A stretch of 64,000 nucleotides of DNA from an uncultured Bacteroidales bacterium (GTDB lineage: Bacteria > Bacteroidota > Bacteroidia > Bacteroidales > Paludibacteraceae): contig CAIUTB010000118.1 of the NCBI GenBank assembly GCA_903901975.1, positions 1 through 64,000 on the forward strand, read 5' to 3'. A program made the position numbers and the translations under genes. Below are positions 9,044 to 17,665 of the stretch, piece after piece. Below the pieces are notes generated by a model. The model was not told where the DNA came from. It did not search any database and saw nothing but the letters and a program-made list of their open reading frames with translations. Numbering within the stretch: the stretch's first letter is position 1; each line of letters opens with the position of its first letter.

Positions 9044-11239
9044 ATGGAAAATAAAACTCCCAATCAAAAGCCTATCAAACCGGCAGGTAAAATGCCAAGA
9101 TTCAACATTTCGTGGATTTATGGAATTATCATTCTCTTTCTGTTAGGATCCTATTTCTTCAAGGAAAATGTACCGACTAAAGAAGTTCCATTTACAACCT
9201 TCAAGGAATATGTAAAACTCGGAATGGTTTCGAAAGTAGACGTATATAGCTCCAAAAGCGGGATTGAAGCTCAACTTATCAATTACAACCTGATAGGGAA
9301 TGATACCAATGCCCTCAGAAGAGCCTTTGGAAGCAACTACAAATCATTCGCATCCAACCCGAAAGCGCTGAAAGACTCATTAACGAAGAAAGACAATCAT
9401 ATATTAAAAACCGTTTTCGGTGATAAATATGAATTGTATACCAAAGATCGTATGGTAACTGTGAGCGTACCTTCAGAAGAATTTTCACGATTTATTCAGT
9501 CGGCCGAGGACAAATATGGTATCAAAGTGGGTGTAGAATATAAAGATAGCCGTAATTACATGGATATTTTTATTTCAGTTATTCTACCTGTTATTTTAAT
9601 GGTTTTCTTGTTTGTATTCCTAACACGTCGTATGGGTGGAGGTGTTGGCGGAGGTGGCGGAGGTGGCATTTTCAATGTTGGCAAATCCAAAGCTCAATTG
9701 TTTGACAAAGGCGACACAACCAATAAAATTACCTTTAAAGATGTGGCCGGATTAGCTGAGGCAAAACAAGAAATTGAAGAAATTGTTTCATTCCTCAAAA
9801 ACCCTGGAAAATACACCGAATTAGGAGGAAAAATACCCAAAGGCGCATTGCTGGTTGGCCCTCCGGGAACAGGAAAAACATTGTTGGCAAAAGCTGTTGC
9901 AGGTGAGGCAGATGTTCCGTTTTTCTCTATGTCGGGATCTGATTTTGTTGAAATGTTTGTAGGTGTGGGTGCATCACGGGTTCGTGATTTATTCCGTCAG
10001 GCAAAGGAGAAATCGCCTTGTATTATATTTATTGACGAAATTGATGCAGTAGGTCGTGCACGTGGAAAAAACCCGAATATGGGAAGTAACGACGAACGCG
10101 AAAACACATTGAATCAGTTGTTGACCGAAATGGATGGTTTCGGTTCAAATAGTGGTGTAATTATACTTGCTGCGACAAACCGTGCTGATATACTTGACAA
10201 AGCATTGCTTCGTGCCGGACGTTTTGACCGTCAGATTCACGTTGATTTGCCTGATGTTCATGAACGCAAACAAATTTTCAACGTTCACCTTCGCCCTATA
10301 AAAATAAATGACACGGTCGATGTAAACTTCCTTGCCCGTCAGACTCCCGGTTTCTCTGGTGCTGACATTGCAAATGTTTGTAATGAAGCAGCTTTAATTG
10401 CTGCACGAAAAGATAAATCATTTGTTGAAAAACAAGACTTTTTGGATGCCGTTGACCGTATTGTGGGTGGGTTGGAAAAGAAAACCAAAATTACGACCAT
10501 TGCCGAAAAGAAGTCAATAGCTTATCATGAAGCCGGTCACGCCACCATAAGTTGGATGACAGAACATGCCAATCCACTGGTAAAAGTAACGATTGTACCA
10601 CGTGGAGAAGCCTTGGGCGCAGCCTGGTATTTGCCTGAAGAACGTCAGTTGACCAATCGGGAACATATGCTCGATGAAATGTGCTCCACCCTGGGAGGAC
10701 GAGCTGCTGAAGAGATTTTCTTAAACCAAATGTCGACAGGAGCAATTAACGATCTTGAACGTGTAACAAAACGAGCTTATGCTATGGTGGCATATTTTGG
10801 AATGAGTCCTGAGTTAGCCAACATGAGTTATTACGACTCGTCAGGAAATTCCGATTATGGGTTTACTAAACCATATAGTGAAAAAACAGCTGAACTGATT
10901 GACTCTGAAGCAAAAAATATTGTGGCAGTTGAATATAAACGTGCAAAGAAAATCTTAACTGATAATGCAAAAAAACACAATGAACTGGCCGAATTACTAA
11001 TTGAAAAAGAAGTAATTTTCGCTGAAGATTTGGAAAAGATTTTTGGTAAACGTCCATGGACTTCACGTAACGATGAACTAATGGCACAAAACGGAAATTC
11101 AGACAAACTGGAAGAAGTGCTTATTGAACCTGAGGAAATTGCTATACCTGAAGTTACGGCATCAGCAGAAAATAGTACTTTAGATAAAATTCCCGAAAAA
11201 GAAAAAACCGAGAAAAAACCGAGAAAAAATGCAAAGTAA
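9044..11239 (+). CDS. ftsH: ATP-dependent zinc metalloprotease FtsH
   Basis: Membrane-anchored AAA+ protease that degrades misfolded membrane proteins and regulators, acting as a hexamer facing the cytoplasm. Transmembrane segments lie at about 23-40 and 173-193 around a periplasmic domain, followed by a glycine-rich linker (197-208). The AAA domain shows Walker A GPPGTGKT (272-279), Walker [10 protein letters not shown], and the second region of homology ending GRFDRQ. The zinc site HEAGH is at 495-499, and an Asp near 571 ([10 protein letters not shown]) is the likely third ligand. The charged Lys/Glu-rich tail is poorly conserved. The gene overlaps the following LUD gene by 11 bp. Confidence 0.97.
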   Translation: MENKTPNQKPIKPAGKMPRFNISWIYGIIILFLLGSYFFKENVPTKEVPFTTFKEYVKLGMVSKVDVYSSKSGIEAQLINYNLIGNDTNALRRAFGSNYKSFASNPKALKDSLTKKDNHILKTVFGDKYELYTKDRMVTVSVPSEEFSRFIQSAEDKYGIKVGVEYKDSRNYMDIFISVILPVILMVFLFVFLTRRMGGGVGGGGGGGIFNVGKSKAQLFDKGDTTNKITFKDVAGLAEAKQEIEEIVSFLKNPGKYTELGGKIPKGALLVGPPGTGKTLLAKAVAGEADVPFFSMSGSDFVEMFVGVGASRVRDLFRQAKEKSPCIIFIDEIDAVGRARGKNPNMGSNDERENTLNQLLTEMDGFGSNSGVIILAATNRADILDKALLRAGRFDRQIHVDLPDVHERKQIFNVHLRPIKINDTVDVNFLARQTPGFSGADIANVCNEAALIAARKDKSFVEKQDFLDAVDRIVGGLEKKTKITTIAEKKSIAYHEAGHATISWMTEHANPLVKVTIVPRGEALGAAWYLPEERQLTNREHMLDEMCSTLGGRAAEEIFLNQMSTGAINDLERVTKRAYAMVAYFGMSPELANMSYYDSSGNSDYGFTKPYSEKTAELIDSEAKNIVAVEYKRAKKILTDNAKKHNELAELLIEKEVIFAEDLEKIFGKRPWTSRNDELMAQNGNSDKLEEVLIEPEEIAIPEVTASAENSTLDKIPEKEKTEKKPRKNAK

Positions 11240-11864
11240 TTCTCGTGACGAGATATTGAAAAGAATAGCAGCAGTTCGCCCCAAACGAATTGCTGCTGTT
11301 GATATTCTGGCAAACGATGCGGAAGAAATATACAAACCAATTCTGCCAGATCTTGTTAGTTGTTTCAAATACGAATTGGAAGCGATCAACGGTCAATGCA
11401 TTCTTTGCGAAAATGAATCCGATCAGTTCCTGAAAATCAAGGAATATCTTAATTCGAATGGTTTTACAAGTATTTATTGCCGTGACTCCCAAATCACAAA
11501 TGAACTCTCAAAATCAGGCATTTCAACCACCAATGATCCAGCTGATTTTGAAACAATGAAGGTTGGAATTACGGCTTGTGAATTATTGGTTGCCCGTACC
11601 GGGAGTGTGATTGTGACTTCAGCCGGCGAATCTGGTCGCCAAATGAATATTTTTCCACCGATTCATTTAGTACTAGCCCGCAAAGACCAAGTGGTTGATT
11701 TTCTGGCCAATGCACTGATTTCCCTGCAAAATAAATACGGAAATGAATTGCCCTCAACCCTGACTACCATCACCGGACCAAGCCGGACAGCGGATATTGA
11801 GAAAACCTTAGTTCTGGGAGCACATGGTCCAAAAGAATTTATAGTTTTTCTTTCGAAAATCTAA
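11229..11864 (+). CDS. LUD (LutC/YkgG-type) domain protein
   Basis: 211-residue protein with a LUD domain, recognised by the C-terminal signature GPSRTADIEKTLVLGAHGPKE and the ARTGSVIVTS segment. LutC takes part with LutA and LutB in lactate oxidation, but neither partner is near. In Bacteroidota this gene commonly sits downstream of ftsH as a single LUD protein, so a lactate role is not implied. The start overlaps the 3' end of ftsH by 11 bp, indicating translational coupling. The exact function is unknown. Confidence 0.8.
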   Translation: MQSNSRDEILKRIAAVRPKRIAAVDILANDAEEIYKPILPDLVSCFKYELEAINGQCILCENESDQFLKIKEYLNSNGFTSIYCRDSQITNELSKSGISTTNDPADFETMKVGITACELLVARTGSVIVTSAGESGRQMNIFPPIHLVLARKDQVVDFLANALISLQNKYGNELPSTLTTITGPSRTADIEKTLVLGAHGPKEFIVFLSKI

Positions 11865-11872
11865 AGTTTTGC

Positions 11873-11880
11873 TATCTTTG
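11873..11880 (+). promoter_or_regulatory. TATCTTTG -7 box for cdsA
   Basis: Exact TAnnTTTG match. It places the transcription start near 11887, which argues for the ATG at 11941 as the cdsA start. Confidence 0.6.
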
Positions 11881-11940
11881 TAGCAGAAATCAGATACGTT
11901 TTGTGTATCCCAATTGCTTACTGTAAACTTCTATCAAGCT

Positions 11941-12753
11941 ATGAATAATTTTGTAAAACGAACCTTGAGCGGAGCTGTATTTGTCACACTCGTTGTCGGC
12001 TCTATTTTACTCAGCCAGTTTACTTTCCTGGCATTTTTCGCTCTGGTTTGTGGATGGGCTGTCTTCGAATTTCACAAAATAACGAATCAACAAACTGAGA
12101 TAAAAATTAATGTACTTTTGGCCATATCTTGTGCCGTTTTATTATTTACCAGCTCGTTTTTTAAAGCTTCTGGAATAGTCGATTTCCCGGTTTTCAGCCT
12201 ATATGGTTTATTTTTTATACTGACGATAATTTCCGAATTGTATGTGCGGAAAATGAATCCGATTCATAACTGGGCTTATTTTATTCTGGGACAAGTATTT
12301 ATTGCACTTCCTTTTTCTCTTCTCAACTATATTATTTTCATTAAAGGTTTCCAACCACTTATACTTCTAGCCGTTTTTGCAACTATTTGGGTGAACGACA
12401 CCGGGGCTTATGTAGTCGGAGTGACATTCGGGAAACATCGTTTATTCGAACGCATTTCTCCTAAAAAATCATGGGAAGGTTTTTTCGGAGGTGCTTTTTT
12501 TGCATTGATTTCAGGATATGTTTTCTCGTTGATAATTAAAGATATAAGCCTGATAAACTGGCTAATTTTCTCTGAAATAATTGTTATTTTCGGCACTTTT
12601 GGCGATTTAATTGAATCCCTGCTAAAAAGAACACTCGACGTAAAAGATTCAGGCAATGTAATTCCGGGTCATGGTGGACTACTCGACCGCTTTGACAGTA
12701 TGTTACTTGCCGCACCTGCTATTTATTTATTTTTGACTGTACTGTTTGGATAG
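11941..12753 (+). CDS. cdsA: Phosphatidate cytidylyltransferase
   Basis: Makes CDP-diacylglycerol from phosphatidic acid and CTP at the inner membrane, feeding phospholipid synthesis. It is a 270-residue polytopic membrane protein with about eight hydrophobic segments. The C-terminal CDP-alcohol signature KDSGNVIPGHGGLLDRFDS carries the conserved metal-binding Asp residues. The ATG at 11941 is preferred to an in-frame TTG at 11914 because MNNFVKRTLSG is the usual CdsA opening. It overlaps the acyltransferase frame downstream, so both lipid genes probably form an operon. Confidence 0.92.
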   Translation: MNNFVKRTLSGAVFVTLVVGSILLSQFTFLAFFALVCGWAVFEFHKITNQQTEIKINVLLAISCAVLLFTSSFFKASGIVDFPVFSLYGLFFILTIISELYVRKMNPIHNWAYFILGQVFIALPFSLLNYIIFIKGFQPLILLAVFATIWVNDTGAYVVGVTFGKHRLFERISPKKSWEGFFGGAFFALISGYVFSLIIKDISLINWLIFSEIIVIFGTFGDLIESLLKRTLDVKDSGNVIPGHGGLLDRFDSMLLAAPAIYLFLTVLFG

Positions 12754-12808
12754 CAGACAAGGAAATGAGGAAACAAGGAAACAAGAAGATAACCTAAAAT
12801 ATACGAAG

Positions 12809-13957
12809 ATGAATTACGATTTTGAAGAAATCCGATGCTACCACAATGAGGAAGTGCACGAAGTGTTGAGTAGATTAATTGAAGAAAAACAGTTTATAAA
12901 GGTATTGAGCACAGTGTATCCATTGATGCCAAAAGATGTTCTGAAGCAACGTTTATTATCTTTCAACGACAAATACAGCTTTCAAAAAGAGATGGTTTAT
13001 CCATTCCTACAGTATTTGGAAGCGAATATGACAAAAGGAATTAAGCTTTGGGGCTTAGAAAAGATTGACAAGACAAAACCATATTTATACATCTCCAATC
13101 ACCGTGATATTATTCTGGATTCTGCTTTCTTGTGTGGAAAGTTAATTGAGGATAATATGAATACCGTTGAAATTGCCATAGGCGACAATCTGCTTATTTT
13201 TCCCTGGATTGAAGATCTGGTGCGGGTAAACAAGAGCTTTATTGTAAAACGTGGCTTGAGTGCCCGTCAGGTACTAGAAAGTTCCCAACGGCTTTCGGCT
13301 TATATCAACTATACAATAAACGAAAAACAGCAATCTATTTGGATTGCACAACGTGAAGGACGTGCAAAAGATTCGAATGACCGCACACAGGAAAGTTTGC
13401 TTAAGATGTTTAATATGTATGGAACAGCTAGTTTTACGGAGAATTTAGCACAATTGAATATCTGTCCTCTTAGCATTTCATACGAATATGACCCCTGCGA
13501 CTTCCTGAAAGCAAAGGAGTTACAACAACGCCAACTTGATCCTGACTTTAAAAAACATCCAATGGACGACTTGCTAAACATGCAAACCGGGGTGATGGGC
13601 TATAAAGGACAAGTGATTTATCAACTTACAGGTGATATTCAGCAAGAACTAAAAGAAATTGGAGCACAAACATCAATTCGAAATGAACAAATATCACTTA
13701 CGGCGGAGTTAATTGACAAACGAATTCATTCAGGTTATAGCATTTTTGCCATCAATAAAATTGCTTACGACCTATTGAGAAATGAAAATCGGTTCGAAAA
13801 AGAATACAGTACTATGGAAAAACTGGATTTTGAGCGCTATTTGTCATTGCAAATTGCCAAAATTGATTTGCCTGAAAAGAATGAAGATTTCCTAATGAAA
13901 CGCTTACTTGAAATGTATGCCAATCCTCTGATTAATTACCTGAGCACAAAAGAATAA
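12809..13957 (+). CDS. PlsC/PlsB-like glycerophosphate acyltransferase family protein
   Basis: Putative acyltransferase of phospholipid synthesis. It has the acyltransferase block YISNHRDIILDSAFL, followed about 70 residues later by FIVKRGLS and IWIAQREGRAKD (the usual glycerol-phosphate and EGxR/GRSR-type block). The His-to-Asp distance is one residue longer than the usual HX4D (His-Arg-Asp-Ile-Ile-Leu-Asp), so the catalytic Asp could be the one directly after HR. The C-terminal 200 residues match no other domain I recognise. An in-frame ATG at 12746 overlapping cdsA is possible; the one at 12809 gives a cleaner N-terminus. It follows cdsA, consistent with lipid synthesis. Confidence 0.75.
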   Translation: MNYDFEEIRCYHNEEVHEVLSRLIEEKQFIKVLSTVYPLMPKDVLKQRLLSFNDKYSFQKEMVYPFLQYLEANMTKGIKLWGLEKIDKTKPYLYISNHRDIILDSAFLCGKLIEDNMNTVEIAIGDNLLIFPWIEDLVRVNKSFIVKRGLSARQVLESSQRLSAYINYTINEKQQSIWIAQREGRAKDSNDRTQESLLKMFNMYGTASFTENLAQLNICPLSISYEYDPCDFLKAKELQQRQLDPDFKKHPMDDLLNMQTGVMGYKGQVIYQLTGDIQQELKEIGAQTSIRNEQISLTAELIDKRIHSGYSIFAINKIAYDLLRNENRFEKEYSTMEKLDFERYLSLQIAKIDLPEKNEDFLMKRLLEMYANPLINYLSTKE

Positions 13958-14010
13958 AAACAGGAGGAGTAAGACACATCTATTTTAGATTGTTGGATTA
14001 GTAAATAAGT

Positions 14011-14751
14011 TTATATCGTCCACAAAATCCCGATATACGAGCTTGTATAGTTTTCATTGAGTAAACTATGACCGACAGAAAAGATTATATGCGTTTTTTC
14101 GGAAAGATTTAGAGATCCTCCTACATTGAATCCTCCTACAGATTGCGTATTAATGGCATCAGCTGTATGAAAATAAAGCTCGCCACCTAAGGTCAATAAC
14201 GGAGAAATATCGTATTGTGCTTCAAATCCTGTAAAAAACCAATTTTTGGCATCAACTCCGGGATTAATCCAATACCCTGCACCACCATACATAGTGAGTT
14301 TAGCCCAGGATTTTTGTGCCCAAAGCGGAAGAAATAGTTGAACTTGTCCGTTCCCAAAAGCCGGGTTTTTAAGCGTTGGTATTTGAAGAATAGGAAATAC
14401 GCCGATTTGAGGCATATTATCAGTTTCCTGCACAAAGCGGTATTTCACCCCAAATTCAGTATTGGCATATCCCATAGCAAAACCATCAGTTTTTGAAGAA
14501 GAATAATTAACCGGTACGAGCAAGTGAACCTGTACATTGGGGACTAACCCATAATTCACTTCAAAATGCGGCAATGTTCCGGTAGAACCATCCGGTTGAA
14601 AAGTATTGACAGAAGAAATATAATACTCCCAATGTTTGAAATCAACTGTTTGCGGATCGTCGGTAAAAAATGGTGGTCCTGCAAATGTTGATTGAACTGC
14701 AAAAAGCGACAGGATAATTAGAAAAGAGTGTTTTAGGAAATATTTTTTCAT
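14011..14751 (-). CDS. Outer-membrane beta-barrel protein, phenol_MetA_deg-like
   Basis: Signal peptide (ends near STFA) followed by GPPFFTDDPQTVDFKHWEYY, the opening typical of the PF13557-type putative outer-membrane transporter family. The rest is alternating hydrophobic/polar strands with aromatic ends and a terminal strand SSYIGILWTI, as expected for a beta-barrel. The substrate is unknown. It lies 46 bp downstream of two small membrane-protein genes on the same strand and may share their transcript. Confidence 0.7.
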   Translation of the reverse strand: MKKYFLKHSFLIILSLFAVQSTFAGPPFFTDDPQTVDFKHWEYYISSVNTFQPDGSTGTLPHFEVNYGLVPNVQVHLLVPVNYSSSKTDGFAMGYANTEFGVKYRFVQETDNMPQIGVFPILQIPTLKNPAFGNGQVQLFLPLWAQKSWAKLTMYGGAGYWINPGVDAKNWFFTGFEAQYDISPLLTLGGELYFHTADAINTQSVGGFNVGGSLNLSEKTHIIFSVGHSLLNENYTSSYIGILWTI

Positions 14752-14797
14752 ATTTAAAGAAAAGTAAGTTTTACAATTTATATATCTCTTTTAAATT

Positions 14798-15112
14798 TCA
14801 ATAAAGTATAAACCAAACAACAATTCCAATTGCGCTACTAAACGACGAAAGAAGAATTATCAATGTGAGAGTATTTGTTTTAAGCTTAAGATTTGACTTT
14901 GACAAAATAAGTCCAAGTAAAAAGAAAACTATTACCACAAACAGTCCATGCGAAATCCAGTGATGAGATGTTAGTGCTTTCATCCATGCCGAAAGTGCAG
15001 GGGATGTCTCTTTTGCCCAAACCAACAAGGTATTAGAGACAATAGCAATGGCTGCTGACACAACAAAACCGGCTATATTTTTATCTAGATATTGAATCGT
15101 ATCTTTCTTCAT
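14798..15112 (-). CDS. Small membrane protein, three transmembrane segments
   Basis: 104 residues with predicted membrane helices at about 13-32, 53-70 and 80-102. No recognised domain. It sits 6 bp after the gene at 15119 and 46 bp before the outer-membrane protein gene, all on the minus strand, so the three look like one operon. I do not recognise the family. Confidence 0.6.
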   Translation of the reverse strand: MKKDTIQYLDKNIAGFVVSAAIAIVSNTLLVWAKETSPALSAWMKALTSHHWISHGLFVVIVFFLLGLILSKSNLKLKTNTLTLIILLSSFSSAIGIVVWFILY

Positions 15113-15118
15113 AATCTA

Positions 15119-15586
15119 TTATTTTACAAGCGTTTGTAATAAACCCATTTTAACTCCCATGGCAATAACCGAACCTGCTCCTTCGAGCGCCAAACTGCTC
15201 AATACGATTAATCCTGCTATGGATACAATCAGGGTTCGTGTTTGTTTGCTGCTAACTATATCTTTAGCACTTGCCACAACAGGCAACAGAAATGAAAGAA
15301 TTAGCGTCATAAAAAACAAATGTTCTTTGCTTTCCATAATCAGGTTATGGGCAAACTTCCAGGAACCTTTCAGGATAATTGCTTTATCGGGCGCATAAAA
15401 GTTGACATAATAATATCCTGCTACGAGACATGTCAGAAACATAAGAATTGCGACTAGCTTTGCTGCATTTTTTAAACGGTTTAAATTTGCGGGCGATGCG
15501 TTGAGCGTTTCTACTATAACCCAAATTGCTGAAATCACACTCAGCATAGCAAGTGTCGGATGCAAAAGGAGAATGGCTTCTCTCAT
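15119..15586 (-). CDS. Membrane protein of unknown function, four transmembrane segments
   Basis: About 155 residues from the ATG at 15586 (MREAILLLHPTLAML); an upstream in-frame ATG at 15661 would add 25 polar residues that look less natural. Helices are predicted at about 6-25, 42-62, 88-108 and 120-145. The layout resembles small cytochrome-b-like or DUF2231-like membrane proteins, but only one His (in LLLHPT) falls in a helix and haem binding is not supported. It is the first gene of the three-gene minus-strand set ending at 14011. Confidence 0.6.
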   Translation of the reverse strand: MREAILLLHPTLAMLSVISAIWVIVETLNASPANLNRLKNAAKLVAILMFLTCLVAGYYYVNFYAPDKAIILKGSWKFAHNLIMESKEHLFFMTLILSFLLPVVASAKDIVSSKQTRTLIVSIAGLIVLSSLALEGAGSVIAMGVKMGLLQTLVK

Positions 15587-15842
15587 GTTTATTATTTGAA
15601 AGTATGTATTATAATTGTGTCCTTTGACTTTAAATAACGGCAGTAGTTTAATTTTGTTCAATTAAAAACCCCATCGAAACTTCAATAAAAGTTCTTAATT
15701 CCCCCCTTTGTAGTAAGTGCTAATTATTTTATACATGCTAAACAACAAACCTTCTGGACAATTGCCTGACTTTCAGCCAAAAATACGAAAATAATTCATT
15801 ACTTTAGGTTCTTTCCCTGATTTAAGACAGTTCTCATAAATT

Positions 15843-15899
15843 TGTAACAGCGTTTACATAAATTTGTAATATCAGAATTCTAATTTTGTTTTCTATTTA
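15843..15899 (+). promoter_or_regulatory. Candidate Pho box and promoter of the atypical response regulator
   Basis: 6-mers TGTAAC (15843-15848), TTACAT (15854-15859) and TGTAAT (15865-15870) repeat at an 11-bp pitch. Exactly 21 bp later is TCTATTTA (15892-15899), a weak -7 box. The layout matches the sites upstream of pstC, the porin and phoB. Confidence 0.55.
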
Positions 15900-15914
15900 A
15901 TAGCAAACCGAATA

Positions 15915-16598
15915 ATGAACGAATACCGCATTTTGATTATTGACCCCGATAAAGATTTCAGTGGTTATTTACAGTCAAATCTTAAAAATGAGGGCTATCA
16001 TGTTGAAACTTGCCAGAGTTCAAAGGACACATTAGGCTTGAAACTTTTTCAATACGATTTGCTTATCCTCGAAACTCAGCTAAGTGATGGTTCGGGGTTT
16101 AAACTGGTTCACGACATACGTAACAATCCTGAGGCTATTTCTCTTCCCATTATTTTTATGTCGTCGAAACCCGGCGAAAATGAAATGATGACCGCTTTCA
16201 GTGTGGGTGCCGACGATTTTCTTTTAAAACCATTCTTCATTAGAGAACTTGCAGCACGGATTAAAGTAATTATCCGACGTTCAGAAGAACAGAAAAACGT
16301 TAATGTTGAAATGTTGGTGTATGATCAGTTAATACTCAATTTGTCGAAAATGCAGGTGAAAGTTGAAGGTGAAACAGTTCCATTTACCAAAAAGGAATTT
16401 GAAATTATGAAACTTTTCCTCGAAAACAAGAATCGAATATTTAGTCGTGATGACTTACTCAAATTAATTTGGTCGGAAGAGGCATTTATTCTGGGTAGAA
16501 CTATTGATGTGAATATTACCCGAATCAGACATAAAATAGGAAATTATAGTAACCATATTGTCACTAAAATTGGTTTAGGCTATAGTTTCGAAGGATAA
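15915..16598 (+). CDS. OmpR-family response regulator with Glu at the phosphorylation site
   Basis: 227-residue receiver plus winged-helix DNA-binding regulator, a close paralogue of the PhoB-like protein at 26.7 kb; the two align without gaps through residue 53. The residue that should be the phospho-accepting Asp is Glu53 (LLILETQL, codon GAA at 16071). The acidic pair is also altered (Asp10-Pro11-Asp12 instead of Asp10-Asp11-Glu12). The conserved Lys of LLKPF is kept. The DNA-binding half (VPFTKKEFEIMKLF...RTIDVNITRIRHKIG) is nearly identical to PhoB-like. No kinase gene is adjacent. Glu often mimics phospho-Asp, so it may be constitutively active or phosphorylation-independent. It is followed 41 bp later by the patatin gene. 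Confidence 0.9.
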   Translation: MNEYRILIIDPDKDFSGYLQSNLKNEGYHVETCQSSKDTLGLKLFQYDLLILETQLSDGSGFKLVHDIRNNPEAISLPIIFMSSKPGENEMMTAFSVGADDFLLKPFFIRELAARIKVIIRRSEEQKNVNVEMLVYDQLILNLSKMQVKVEGETVPFTKKEFEIMKLFLENKNRIFSRDDLLKLIWSEEAFILGRTIDVNITRIRHKIGNYSNHIVTKIGLGYSFEG

Positions 16599-16639
16599 GA
16601 TTATTTACAATTTATTCATTTACAATTTACGATTGACAT

Positions 16640-17560
16640 TTGAAGTATTATATTTTCATTATTGTTTTTTTTTTACTTTTAGTACAACAGGTAGATGCAC
16701 AAAAAGTTGGGTTGGTATTGAGTGGTGGCGGTGCGCCCGGTATAGCGCATATAGGCATGATAAAGGCCATGGAAGAAAACAGTATTCCGATTGATTATAT
16801 CACAGGAACGTCGATTGGAGCTTTTATTGGAGCTTTGTATGCTTCCGGATATTCGCCTGACGAAATGATTAGGTTTTTCAAATCTTCTGACTTTAGAAAA
16901 ATGAAAAGCTTTGAGATAAGATTTCCTAAGAAGTACTTTCTACCAACTCATATTATTCAACCCCAAAAAGTTCAACAAGGTTTAGAAAAACTAACCCGCA
17001 AAGCTTCTGAGTGTTCTGGTGGAAATTTCGATAGTCTCTTTGTTCCTTTCAGGTGTGTAGCTTCAGATGTGTATCACAAAGAATCTTTCGTATTTTGCCG
17101 TGGCGATTTGGCTACGGCCATACGTGCATCCATGACATTTCCTTTTGTTTTTGAAGCAACGAAAGTAAATAACCGGCTGCTTTTCGATGGCGGTATTTAT
17201 AATAATTTTCCGGTAGATATCATGCAGCATTCATTTCATCCCGATTTTATAATCGGGAGTGTAGTAGCTTACAATCCTCCCCCAGCCGACCCGAATGACA
17301 TTTTAATGCAAGTTCAAAACATGATTATCAGCAATACAAATTATAATATTCCGGATTCATTGGGGATAGTACTGAATTATGATTTGAAAAAGAAGTCTAT
17401 GTTTGATTTTTCCAGCATTGACAGCCTGGTGAATATTGGGTATAGGGAAACTGAGAAACAGATGGAAAGAATCAAAATGAAAGTCCGTGGTCGCATCTCC
17501 ATTAATGAAATCAATCAAAAGAGAGTGTTGTTTCATCCAAATCAGTTATATGGAAAATAA
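16640..17560 (+). CDS. Patatin-like phospholipase, exported, without the usual barrel
   Basis: Signal peptide (to about residue 20, VDA-Q) then a patatin hydrolase domain: oxyanion loop SGGGAPG (28-34), nucleophile motif GTSIG with Ser58, and catalytic Asp183 in DGG. It should cleave phospholipid acyl esters in the periplasm or at the outer membrane. Bacteroidota relatives commonly continue after the NQKR-like segment with a POTRA and Omp85-type barrel of several hundred residues. Here the protein stops at 306 residues, just at that boundary, and I found no barrel in another frame downstream. The start is TTG. It is probably co-transcribed with the atypical regulator. Confidence 0.82.
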   Translation: MKYYIFIIVFFLLLVQQVDAQKVGLVLSGGGAPGIAHIGMIKAMEENSIPIDYITGTSIGAFIGALYASGYSPDEMIRFFKSSDFRKMKSFEIRFPKKYFLPTHIIQPQKVQQGLEKLTRKASECSGGNFDSLFVPFRCVASDVYHKESFVFCRGDLATAIRASMTFPFVFEATKVNNRLLFDGGIYNNFPVDIMQHSFHPDFIIGSVVAYNPPPADPNDILMQVQNMIISNTNYNIPDSLGIVLNYDLKKKSMFDFSSIDSLVNIGYRETEKQMERIKMKVRGRISINEINQKRVLFHPNQLYGK

Positions 17561-17604
17561 TTTACAAGTTTATCAAGATTTTTTTTTGAATAATTCAGAA
17601 GAAA

Positions 17605-17637
17605 AGCCACCTTCACAGGCAGCTTTTTTCACAAAAA
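17605..17637 (+). terminator. Imperfect terminator after the patatin gene
   Basis: AAAAGC ... GCTTTTTT arms around a short GC-rich stem with mismatches, ending in a T-run; the pairing is weak. Confidence 0.4.
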
Positions 17638-17665
17638 CGCAATATACAAAATTAAAGAAGTATTT

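Noticed and set aside
10855-11340. 161-codon minus-strand frame over the end of ftsH and start of the LUD gene
   Set aside because: Opposite strand to two well-supported overlapping genes; no domain and low-complexity Phe/Ser-rich translation.
11229-11864. LutC-type lactate utilisation function
   Set aside because: The partners LutA and LutB are absent, so only the LUD domain is called.
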